Positions 16,701-23,430 of a stretch of 64,000 nt of DNA are shown here, in pieces. Each line of letters begins with the position of its first letter. The first letter of the stretch is position 1. The position numbers were made by a program, and so were the translations under genes. The stretch covers positions 62,001 through 126,000 of the forward strand of contig DASQFI010000048.1 of NCBI GenBank assembly GCA_035633215.1, read 5' to 3'. This stretch comes from DASQFI01 sp035633215 (lineage in GTDB: Bacteria > Acidobacteriota > Vicinamibacteria > Vicinamibacterales > SCN-69-37). The notes under the pieces are model-generated. The model was not told the DNA's origin. It searched no databases and saw only the letters and a list, made by a program, of their open reading frames with translations.

Positions 16701-16792
16701 TGAATGACACCGGTCGTAATCTGGATCTGGGCGAAGGCAGGGCTGGCAAGAACCAAACTAGCGATCACGATCGCCACGGTGCGCCGACGCAT
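13757..16792 (-). CDS. TonB-dependent outer-membrane receptor with N-terminal regulatory-like domain
   Basis: The 1,011-residue receptor starts at ATG 16792, six bases after AGGGAGGT. It has a signal peptide (VAIVIASLVLASPAFAQ), a carboxypeptidase-regulatory-like/Cna-B domain (IQGTVTDATGAVLAGVAVEV, NGRFVVLQLQPGRYTVTFRLQGF), the plug (GRKFEDLLTLTAGVSVVQGPDGDE, GGVVNVVTKSGTNNVRGSLF) and a 22-strand-type barrel ending in aromatic-rich GDPRQVQLAVKFVF. Members of this OmpA-like/TonB group take up or display large ligands such as glycans in Acidobacteriota. No SusD-like partner is present, so the ligand is unknown. The neighbouring divergent gene is pgl. Confidence 0.92.
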   Translation of the reverse strand: MRRRTVAIVIASLVLASPAFAQIQITTGVIQGTVTDATGAVLAGVAVEVKNIETNITESRVTDTNGRFVVLQLQPGRYTVTFRLQGFATLVQEGVVLTVGQAVNLSPQLKVSTVQETLTVTGTPVVETTRSGVASTLDERVVATLPILGRKFEDLLTLTAGVSVVQGPDGDEISFAGQRGIFNNISLDGGDYNNGFFGEQAGGQRAPIDITLDAVKEFQVIATGAPAEFGRTAGGVVNVVTKSGTNNVRGSLFHFQRLEALTGELSDGSSLQDFHREQFGGTIGGPVKRDKAFYFAALEGIIGDFTRLNIGQPVGTPCSITNPTIGANEALINDSGECQRRALLAFFQTRLGQDESLPVAHPIKTVALLLKNDVTVNANNRLALSYNFNHSRKENETFDVATYGASANGIEGDPARINVLNANWFTTLSSTRLNEFHFTYSREARPRRAVDSNLAADTGMGFAPSFRFGNPYFLQPNVDEVIWRTQIKDNVSWITGGHTIKVGGEWIHTLNDQIFRGFFTGRYLFDSVTGFLRYASPAAPGGFGPSTIGCTGGVFVTAPTACPAGLTPTGGPLLFYLQSAGRAGPATDATGASTISNEEYGLFIQDQWQVRAGLTVNYGLRWDAQIMPETVDPTTTAYALFLNDPTFPSDGTIPNQTKMWQPRAGVAWDVKRDGKSVVRANFGVFSARQNMLTQVGSVTTNGVQQQSIYVDSGLHRQFGAPTPTWPGIITPSPLPDGAFPDFSGVRVFHRDYENPRIYSVNVSYEQEVMPDVAAYVDFIWTKGTNLSRFLNYNRSDPVCCDQTGNVYRYNVAPFSPRLGEVMVATSLGRSLYRGLTLGVRKRFSNKYQLEANYVLAKDEDDDSNERDPFTDRSFNFFDLEKDYALSDRDIRHKFNFFGFFELPAAVVVNIRAQYRSPQPITAFPRVLNGDDRGRNGLRKDTEFFSLDWRLMRSFKVGTHYEIIPTVEMFNTFNNTNNINPLTTPALFDFSGFLRTGVGDPRQVQLAVKFVF

Positions 16793-16842
16793 GGGGGACC
16801 TCCCTGGAAAAGCAACACTCTTATTACCATGAGCGAGAACAA

Positions 16843-17568
16843 GTGGCGCAGCTTGATTTGACGATCGACTCACGCGAACACGTCGCGGCTGAATGCGCCA
16901 GACGATTCGAGCGCGTCGCCGCGGTGGCCATCGCCGCGCGCGGACACTTCAGCTGTGCGCTTCCGGGCGGTTCCGTGGCCGAGGTGTGTTTCCCCGCACT
17001 CGCCGGCGCGGCCGTCGACTGGTCACGGACGCACTTCTTCTTCGGCGACGAGCGTGCCGTCCCTCCATCGGATCCGCAATCCAACTACGGCCTCGCCTGG
17101 CGGCTCTGGCTCGGCCACCTCAACGAGGGCCTCATTCATCGAATGCCCGCCGATCTGGCCGACATCGACAGCGCGGCAGCCAGATACGAGGCCGCGTTGC
17201 GACGGACGCTCGGCGATACGCCACGGCTCGATCTGGTCCTGCTCGGCGTTGGCACAGACGGTCACGTCTGCTCGCTCTTTCCGGGACACCCGGCTCTCGA
17301 CGAACGCGAACGTCTGGTGGTCGCGGTGACCGACGCGCCCAAGCCGCCCCCACGCAGATTGACACTGACGCTGCCGGCCCTGGCGGCCGCGCGGGCGCTG
17401 GTCGTGTGCGCGTTCGGTCAGGACAAAGCCGCAGCCCTGAGGGATGCGATCGAAGGCCGGGCTTCGGGATCCGCACGACCCTCGCCGCTCGCGCTGGCGA
17501 CGCGCGAGCATCCCCACGTCGCCTGGCTGCTGGACCCGGACGCGGCGTCGCTGATTAGGCGGCCATGA
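16843..17568 (+). CDS. pgl: 6-phosphogluconolactonase
   Basis: The 241-residue enzyme hydrolyses 6-phosphogluconolactone, the second step of the oxidative pentose phosphate pathway. Family motifs are FSCALPGGSVAEVCFPAL (a degenerate form of the usual ALSGGSTP), TRTHFFFGDERAVPPSDPQSNYG (catalytic region) and LDLVLLGVGTDGHVCSLFPG. The start is GTG at 16843. The gene is convergent with zwf and overlaps its 3' end by 14 bp, while gnd lies behind zwf, so all three oxidative-branch enzymes sit in 3.2 kb. Confidence 0.93.
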   Translation: MAQLDLTIDSREHVAAECARRFERVAAVAIAARGHFSCALPGGSVAEVCFPALAGAAVDWSRTHFFFGDERAVPPSDPQSNYGLAWRLWLGHLNEGLIHRMPADLADIDSAAARYEAALRRTLGDTPRLDLVLLGVGTDGHVCSLFPGHPALDERERLVVAVTDAPKPPPRRLTLTLPALAAARALVVCAFGQDKAAALRDAIEGRASGSARPSPLALATREHPHVAWLLDPDAASLIRRP

Positions 17569-18925
17569 CGGGACACTGCCAGCCGCCGATCGATTCCGTA
17601 AGCTGATCGGCGGCGGCCGGACCCCAGGTTCCAGGCTCGTACTCGATCAGGGGCGTGTCCGTCCCGAGAATCGGATCGACGATCGCCCACGCGGCTTCGA
17701 CGACGTCCTCGCGCGCGAAGAGAGAAGAGTCGCCCTCCATCGCGTCGCCGATGAGCCGTTCGTACGCTTCCATCTCGTCGCCGTGTGGATGGTGCACGAA
17801 CGACAGCTCGGTCTCCTCACCAACCATCTCCTCGCCGGGTCGCTTGACACGCGCGCCAAACGCGATCGTCACGTCTGGACTGAGCCGGAAGCGCACGTAG
17901 TTGCCTTTGCCGGGCGCCAGCTTCACGAGCGGCGGCCGCTTCAAATCGACGACCACTTCGGTCGTCGTGACGGGCAGGCATTTGCCGGCGCGGAGGAAGA
18001 ACGGCACGCCCTCCCACCGCCACGAGTCGATCGCGAGCCGTACCGCCGCGTAGGTTTCAACGCGGGAATCGGGTGCGACGCCGGTCTCCTGACGATAGCC
18101 GCGGTATTGACCGCGTAAGAGGCTCGCCCGATCGAGCGGTCGAATCGTGCGGAAGAGCTTGACCTGTTCATCGCGGATCGATTCGGCATATCCGAGCACG
18201 GGCGGCTCCATCGCCAGAAAGCCGAGAATCTGGAGCATGTGGTTCTGGATGACGTCGCGAATCGCGCCCGCTTCCTCGTAGAAGCGTCCGCGGCCGGCGA
18301 CGCCGAAGTTCTCCGACATCGTGATCTGCACGCTGTCCACGTAGTTGCGGTTCCAGATCGGCTCGAGAAACGTGTTCGCGAACCTGAAGAACAGGATGTT
18401 CTGGACCGGCTCCTTGCCGAGGTAGTGATCGATGCGGAAGATCGCCGACTCGTCGAACACGCCGTGGAGGGTCTTGTTGAGCGCGCGCGCCGATGCCAGG
18501 TCGCGTCCGAACGGCTTCTCGACGACCACCCGGGCCCCAGTGGCGCAGCCGGTTCGGCCGAGCGACTCGACGACGACCGGGAACAGGCTTGGTGGAATCG
18601 CGAGGTAGTGGAGCGGGTGCGCTGCGTTTCCGAGGGTGTCATGCACCTTGACGAACGTCGCCGGGTCCTTGTAATCGCCCTTGACGAAACGCATCAGGCT
18701 GATCAGCTTCGGGAACGCCTCTGGATCCGCGCCGCCGCCATGCTCCTCGACGCTCGCGCGCACGCGTTCGCGGAGCTGCTCGAGGCTGCCGTCTCGCGCG
18801 ACACCAATGACCGGCACATCGAGACGTCCTCGCCGGATCATCGCCTGCAGCGCCGGGAAGATCTTCTTGAACGCGAGATCGCCGGTGACGCCGAGAACCA
18901 CGAACGCGTCGGATCGGTCGGCCAT
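17555..18925 (-). CDS. zwf: Glucose-6-phosphate 1-dehydrogenase
   Basis: The 456-residue enzyme has FVVLGVTGDLAFKKIFPAL (NADP-binding, with GVTGDLA replacing the usual GASGDL/GATGDL), VVVEKPFGRDLASA, and the catalytic signature FRIDHYLGKEPVQN with its lysine and histidine. It oxidises glucose-6-phosphate to the lactone with NADP. ATG at 18925 is four bases beyond the gnd stop codon, so gnd-zwf form one transcript. The 3' end overlaps pgl on the opposite strand. Confidence 0.95.
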   Translation of the reverse strand: MADRSDAFVVLGVTGDLAFKKIFPALQAMIRRGRLDVPVIGVARDGSLEQLRERVRASVEEHGGGADPEAFPKLISLMRFVKGDYKDPATFVKVHDTLGNAAHPLHYLAIPPSLFPVVVESLGRTGCATGARVVVEKPFGRDLASARALNKTLHGVFDESAIFRIDHYLGKEPVQNILFFRFANTFLEPIWNRNYVDSVQITMSENFGVAGRGRFYEEAGAIRDVIQNHMLQILGFLAMEPPVLGYAESIRDEQVKLFRTIRPLDRASLLRGQYRGYRQETGVAPDSRVETYAAVRLAIDSWRWEGVPFFLRAGKCLPVTTTEVVVDLKRPPLVKLAPGKGNYVRFRLSPDVTIAFGARVKRPGEEMVGEETELSFVHHPHGDEMEAYERLIGDAMEGDSSLFAREDVVEAAWAIVDPILGTDTPLIEYEPGTWGPAAADQLTESIGGWQCPVMAA

Positions 18926-18929
18926 GTGG

Positions 18930-19964
18930 CTACTTCTTCTCCACGTGCCCGCCGAAGGCGAGACGCATCGCGGAAAGCAGCCGGTTTTGAAAGTCGGCCT
19001 GGCCGCGCGAGCTGAACCGCGCGAAAAGCGAGGCGGCCAGCACATCGACCGGCACGCCCTCGTCGATCGCGGCCTCGATCGTCCACCGGCCTTCACCCGA
19101 GTCCGACACGCGTCCGCCGAACCCCTCGAGGTTCGGCCGCTCGTGCAGCGCGCTCGCGGTGAGGTCGAGGAGCCACGACGCAATGACGCTCCCGCGGCGC
19201 CAGACTTCCGCGATCTCCGTCAGGTTGAAGTCGTACTGGTAGTACTCGGGATGCCGCAGCGGCGTGGTCTCGGCATCGGCGTCGCGCTTGCCCGCCGCAG
19301 CTTCAGCGGAGGCGGGCGCGCCGGCGTTGGCGTGCTTCAGCACGTTGAACCCTTCCGCGTACGCGGCCATGAGCCCGTACTCGATGCCGTTGTGCACCAT
19401 CTTGACGAAGTGACCGGCGCCGCTCGGGCCGCAATGCAGGTACCCGCGCTCGGCCGTGCTCGTCATCGGGGCGTCCGGCGCGGTCCGCGCGATCGATCCA
19501 GGATCGGGGGCGAGCGTGGCGAAGATCGGATCGAGGTGACGAACGATGTCCGTCTCGCCGCCGATCATCAGGCAATAGCCGCGCTCGAGTCCCCACACGC
19601 CGCCGCTCGTGCCGCAGTCCACGTAGTGCAGGCCCTTGGGCGCCAACCGCTTGGCCCGATCCACGTCGTCCCGGTAATGGGTGTTGCCGCCGTCGATGAT
19701 GATGTCGCCCGTGTCCAGCCGCGGTTCGAGGTCGGCGAGCGCCGCGTCGACGACGGCGGCCGGCACCATGAGCCAGATCGCGCGCGGCCTGGTCAGCGCG
19801 CTCACGAACGCGTCGAGTGACGGGGTGCCGGACGCGCCCTCACCAGCGAGCGTGCGCACCGCGTCGGCGGATCGATCGAAGACGACGCAGTCATGGCCGC
19901 CGCGCATGAGCCGGCGCACCATGTTGCCGCCCATCCGCCCGAGGCCGATCATGCCGAGTTGCAT
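18930..19964 (-). CDS. gnd: 6-phosphogluconate dehydrogenase (decarboxylating), short YqeC/GntZ-type
   Basis: The 344-residue enzyme belongs to the shorter class typical of acidobacteria and actinobacteria rather than the 470-residue GndA type. It shows LGMIGLGRMGGNMVRRLM (NADP/NAD site), DGGNTHYRDD, YVDCGTSGGVWGLERGY and the catalytic lysine in GHFVKMVHNGIEYG. It converts 6-phosphogluconate to ribulose-5-phosphate. Residues around 215-235 form an Ala/Asp-rich insert (AGAPASAEAAAGKRDADAE) that looks surface exposed. It is the first gene of the gnd-zwf operon. Confidence 0.94.
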   Translation of the reverse strand: MQLGMIGLGRMGGNMVRRLMRGGHDCVVFDRSADAVRTLAGEGASGTPSLDAFVSALTRPRAIWLMVPAAVVDAALADLEPRLDTGDIIIDGGNTHYRDDVDRAKRLAPKGLHYVDCGTSGGVWGLERGYCLMIGGETDIVRHLDPIFATLAPDPGSIARTAPDAPMTSTAERGYLHCGPSGAGHFVKMVHNGIEYGLMAAYAEGFNVLKHANAGAPASAEAAAGKRDADAETTPLRHPEYYQYDFNLTEIAEVWRRGSVIASWLLDLTASALHERPNLEGFGGRVSDSGEGRWTIEAAIDEGVPVDVLAASLFARFSSRGQADFQNRLLSAMRLAFGGHVEKK

Positions 19965-19978
19965 GTGATGTTTCTCGT

Positions 19979-20032
19979 GTAGGCCGGCCCTTCAGGGCCG
20001 GCGGACCGGCGGGGCTGAAGCCCCACCCTACA
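19979..20032. repeat. Double-hairpin intergenic repeat, copy 2
   Basis: This has the same GTAGG...CCCTACA framing and the same two palindromes as 10006-10060; the second hairpin has one mismatch (GGCGGGGCTGAAGCCCCACC). It lies between the gnd start and the GH31 stop on the minus strand, so it would be transcribed as the 3' end of the GH31 message and may terminate it. Confidence 0.85.
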
Positions 20033-20036
20033 GCTG

Positions 20037-22397
20037 TCAGAACGTGACCTGCACGCGCCGGCCGGAGTACGTCACGTCTTTCGCCGTGCCTTCCGGCATC
20101 AGCACGACTCGGAACCGCCGCACGGCGGCGAGGTTCGTGGCGCCGCGTGGCGCGCCCGGTTCGATCGTGAGCTGTCGGGCGGCGTCGTCCCAGGTCAGCC
20201 GGGTCCAGCTGCCGGTCCGCTTCAGGTATTCCTGGCTGATGTCGTCATCTTCGTACAGCGTGTATCCGCCGTTCGCTCCACGGTACACCTTGAGTGTCGT
20301 CGGTTCGTTGACGGGCTGGCTGGTGTACTGCCGCACGGGATCGACGGGGATGATCGCACCGGTCCGCACGTAGATGGGCATCGTGGCGAGATCAACCTTG
20401 CGGATGAGCTCCTGGCCGCCCTTCAAGCGTAGATTGGTCCACCAGTCGTACCAATCATCGCCCTCCGGCAGATAGACCGCACGCGCGGCTGCGCCCTTTT
20501 CGAACACCGGCGCGATCAGCAGATCGCGCCCCCACATGAACTGATTGCCGATGCCGCGGGCGCGAACGTCGTCGGGATAATGCAGCCACATCGCGCGCAT
20601 CAGCGGCAAACCGGACTCGCGCGCCTCCCAGGCGAGCGTGTAGGTATAGGGCAGCAGCTGATACCGGAGCTCGGCGTACTTCTTCGCGATTGGCTCGATC
20701 GCCGGATTGTTCAACTCTGACGGGAGAATGTTGCGCGGATCGTCTGGCTTGATCGGTGCGTTGTTATTGCCATACTCACGCGGGCCGACGTCGCTGAGGC
20801 CCCAGCCCCACGGCAGCCGCGTGTGCCACACCCGCCCATGTGATCGAAACGATCCGCAGAACGCCGCGAACTGATACCAGCGCGCGTAGAGCTCGCCGGT
20901 CAACTCGCTGTTGGGATAGAAGCCGCCGATGTCGGAGCCCCAGTACGGCCCGATGCTGAGCGAGTAGTTGAGACCGACGGCAATCTGCGCCTCCAGCGTC
21001 TTCCACGACGAGTCGGTATCGCCGGACCAGACCCAGCCGCCCCACTGCGCGATGCCCGGATAGCCGTTGCGCTGCAAGCTCCACGGCCGGACGTTCGGCG
21101 TGGTCGACAGCATGCCTTGGTAGTAGAGCTGGAAGCGCTTGATGCGCTCGAACAGGTTGAACCAGTCGCCCTCGTCGGGCCAGAACGCGTCGATGCCAGC
21201 CTTCACGAGGCCGATGTGTTGCTGCCAGTAGGTCTCGATGTGCGAGTTGTCTGCCGTCTCGCCGGGCCGTGCCGGAATCGTTCCGTGCAGCGTCGGCAGG
21301 CGGTCCCGATCCCACGGGACCATGTGCACGATGACTTTCACGTTCCGCGCGTGCATGTCCGCGAGGACGGTCTTCGGATCGCGTTTGAACACGTCCGGAT
21401 TGAAGTCGAACGACGGCTGTCTCGTGTTCCAGCCTCGCGGGGCGAAGCCCGTGCCGAGATAGATGACCGCGTCGAGCGGAATCTGCTTGGACCGGAACGT
21501 GTCGACGATGCCGAGAATCTGCTGGTCGTCCTCGAGCGTACGGTGCGACTGCATGTAGCCGAGCGCCCACTTCGGCGGCATCACCGCGGGCCCCGTGATC
21601 GTCGAGAAGTCCTTGAGCGCGGCGGTTGGGTCGCGCGCGTCGACGACGAACACGTCGTAGAGGCCGGGGACGATCCTGTCGATCGGCGGCAGACCCTTTC
21701 CGAGTGCCTGCTGCTGATTCCGCTCGTTCTGCGGTACCTGATCGGCCGGCGTCGGCTTCCATGGCAGGAACACGCCGCGGTCCTTGTTCTGGAGATCGAC
21801 CTGCACCCACGGCGTCGCGACGAAGAGGGCCCATCCCGCCGTGCCGAGCAGCATCGCGACCGGATTGCGCGAGCCGTACATGTCGGCCTGCCAGCGCGGC
21901 TCCATCGTGTCGAGCTTGCCGCGGCGATCGAATTGCGGCGGATCCGCGCGCCACGGCCGCCCCTGCTGCGGCCGCGGGCCGCCTTCGCCCATGCCGAGCA
22001 CCGGATGTTCGTCGAGCCTGAAGGACAGCCGGCCATCGGATTCGAAGACCAGTTCCTGCACGGGTTGTCCGCGGCGGTTTCTCACGCTCACTGTCAGCGG
22101 GCTCGAACGCACGTCGACGGTCAGCCCGCCGATCGTCCGCCGGACAGGCGTCGTGATGTCACGGAGGCTCACCGCCGGAGCGGGATACGTCCGCTCGGCG
22201 ACCGCCGGCGTGGCGGGGAAGTCGGCCTTGAACGTCAGCGGCTTCAGCGTGACGCGAATCGCGTGATCGCCCGCGGCACGGATGTCGAGCTGCGCCGGTT
22301 GTCCCGCGGCCGCGATTTGAAATGGTTGAGCCGCCGTCGCGCCGGAGAGGAGGACGACGATCAACGCGAGAGATCCAGATGTGAGTGTCTGAGTCAT
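20037..22397 (-). CDS. Glycoside hydrolase family 31 (alpha-glucosidase/alpha-xylosidase-like), exported
   Basis: The 786-residue protein has a signal peptide (ALIVVLLSGATAAQ), an N-terminal beta-sandwich, and a GH31 TIM barrel with MPPKWALGYMQSHRTLEDDQQ, the nucleophile loop GIDAFWPDEGDWFN and the acid/base region WVWSGDTDSSWKTLE. The C-terminal sandwiches include FMWGRDLLIAPVFEKGA and YLPEGDDWYDWWTN. GH31 enzymes release alpha-linked glucose, xylose or sulfoquinovose; the exact specificity is not readable here. I start at ATG 22397 because longer frames lose the signal peptide. It faces a divergent VWFA-type remnant. Confidence 0.92.
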   Translation of the reverse strand: MTQTLTSGSLALIVVLLSGATAAQPFQIAAAGQPAQLDIRAAGDHAIRVTLKPLTFKADFPATPAVAERTYPAPAVSLRDITTPVRRTIGGLTVDVRSSPLTVSVRNRRGQPVQELVFESDGRLSFRLDEHPVLGMGEGGPRPQQGRPWRADPPQFDRRGKLDTMEPRWQADMYGSRNPVAMLLGTAGWALFVATPWVQVDLQNKDRGVFLPWKPTPADQVPQNERNQQQALGKGLPPIDRIVPGLYDVFVVDARDPTAALKDFSTITGPAVMPPKWALGYMQSHRTLEDDQQILGIVDTFRSKQIPLDAVIYLGTGFAPRGWNTRQPSFDFNPDVFKRDPKTVLADMHARNVKVIVHMVPWDRDRLPTLHGTIPARPGETADNSHIETYWQQHIGLVKAGIDAFWPDEGDWFNLFERIKRFQLYYQGMLSTTPNVRPWSLQRNGYPGIAQWGGWVWSGDTDSSWKTLEAQIAVGLNYSLSIGPYWGSDIGGFYPNSELTGELYARWYQFAAFCGSFRSHGRVWHTRLPWGWGLSDVGPREYGNNNAPIKPDDPRNILPSELNNPAIEPIAKKYAELRYQLLPYTYTLAWEARESGLPLMRAMWLHYPDDVRARGIGNQFMWGRDLLIAPVFEKGAAARAVYLPEGDDWYDWWTNLRLKGGQELIRKVDLATMPIYVRTGAIIPVDPVRQYTSQPVNEPTTLKVYRGANGGYTLYEDDDISQEYLKRTGSWTRLTWDDAARQLTIEPGAPRGATNLAAVRRFRVVLMPEGTAKDVTYSGRRVQVTF

Positions 22398-22473
22398 CTG
22401 TGTGCGGGCCAGTCCTGCCGGTATCATACGAGACGCGGTCCACTTGTCGCAGAATAGCTGGAGGGCAGCATCC

Positions 22474-22575
22474 ATGCCGATCCGATTCGTGCGAGTCGCG
22501 GCGTTCCTGCTACTCGGCGGAGTGCTGCTGTCTGCGCAGGAACCCCAGCAGCCGGTCTTCCGCAGCCGTGTCTCA
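22474..22575 (+). pseudogene. N-terminal remnant of a VWFA-domain exported protein
   Basis: ATG at 22474 starts a signal peptide (RFVRVAAFLLLGGVLLSAQ) followed by EPQQPVFRSRV, the usual lead-in to acidobacterial von Willebrand A-domain proteins. After about residue 33 the frame is only the reverse complement of the minus-strand NTF2-like gene and bears no VWFA sequence, so the gene was truncated at about 22572. Confidence 0.5.
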
Positions 22576-22887
22576 CCGGCCGAGCAACAGGAAGTACGGC
22601 TCGGCTTCCACGCGCCACTCCGCGCCGGCTCTCTGGACGACGAAACCCATCTCGGTGGGACCGAACAACCCGACAAGGACCTGGCGGTCGGGCGCGGCGA
22701 CGCCTTCGACGACACGTCCGGACGGCATCGCGACGAACTCGCCGGGGCCGATCGGCACGAGTGGCATCTCCACCACGGACGCCTCGAGCACGCCTGACGG
22801 CTCGCGATAGCTCGGCGCCCCGGTCCACAGCACGTCCGCCTTGCCTGCGACGAAGCGGGCGGCGGCCGTCTTGTTTAGCGCGAGCAT
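22573..22887 (-). CDS. C-terminal half of a frameshifted NTF2-like protein
   Basis: The 104-residue frame (ALNKTAAARFVAGKADVLWTG ... QRAGAEWRVEAEPYFLLLGR) has no start signal of its own. Read upstream in the same frame it gives RTNAIKNLLLAML, which joins naturally to the end of the gene at 22913-23398 after a one-base shift. The two are most simply one protein of about 270 residues, broken near 22915-22925 by an indel or a sequencing error. WRVEAEPYFLLL resembles the final strand of such export-associated proteins. Confidence 0.5.
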   Translation of the reverse strand: MLALNKTAAARFVAGKADVLWTGAPSYREPSGVLEASVVEMPLVPIGPGEFVAMPSGRVVEGVAAPDRQVLVGLFGPTEMGFVVQRAGAEWRVEAEPYFLLLGR

Positions 22888-22912
22888 CGCGAGGAGCAGA
22901 TTCTTGATCGCG

Positions 22913-23398
22913 TTAGTCCGGACTCTCGCGCAGTGGCTCGTCGCCCGTGAGCTGGGTCATCGCAATCCACCAGCGAAGATCGACCTTCCACCCGTCGGCC
23001 TGTTTGACCAGGCTGACCATCATCGGCGATCCCTGGTGCGACGCCCGGTAGCGAACGGTTGTGCCGGTAGCATGTTCGCCGCGCGCGTCCGGGGCGGTCT
23101 CTTTACCGTTGAGCTGGAACGGGCGCTGGAGCCGGATCTGAACCGATCCCGGGTCGTCGCTCAACGACTTCAGTCGATCGTCGTTGCGTTTGGCTCCGGC
23201 GGTGAGCCGCGATCGCTGCGGGTGCGGCAACGTGAGGCGCTCGAACGCGGCGACGTCGCCTGCATACAGCGCGCGAAACAACGCCACGATCGCGGCCTCG
23301 GGAGTGCCTTCGTTGTGCTGCGAGGCCAGAAGTGGTGCCGAGCAGAAGGACGCCACCGCGAGGCAGGTGAATGCTCTCAACAGATCTCTCATGGCCAT
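22913..23398 (-). CDS. Exported NTF2-like/SnoaL-type protein (5' part of a frameshifted gene)
   Basis: The 161-residue frame has a signal peptide (LLRAFTCLAVASFCSAPLLA) and an NTF2-like cone: GTPEAAIVALFRALYAGDVAAFERLTLPHP, then strand-rich TVRYRASHQGSPMMVSLVKQADGWKVDLRWW. No catalytic residues are obvious, so it may be a binding or scaffold domain. The frame stops at 22913 just where homologous sequence continues in the next frame. It sits between the two glycosidase genes on the same strand. Confidence 0.7.
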   Translation of the reverse strand: MAMRDLLRAFTCLAVASFCSAPLLASQHNEGTPEAAIVALFRALYAGDVAAFERLTLPHPQRSRLTAGAKRNDDRLKSLSDDPGSVQIRLQRPFQLNGKETAPDARGEHATGTTVRYRASHQGSPMMVSLVKQADGWKVDLRWWIAMTQLTGDEPLRESPD

Positions 23399-23430
23399 CA
23401 CGAATCCTGCGGCGCGACGTGGCGCCGATC

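Noticed and set aside
18926..19183. N-terminal extension of zwf
   Set aside because: It is the shadow of gnd in another frame; ATG 18925 gives the standard G6PD start.
21117..22457. Plus-strand open frame opposite the GH31 gene
   Set aside because: Low-complexity Arg/Asp/Val shadow; GH31 motifs lie on the other strand.
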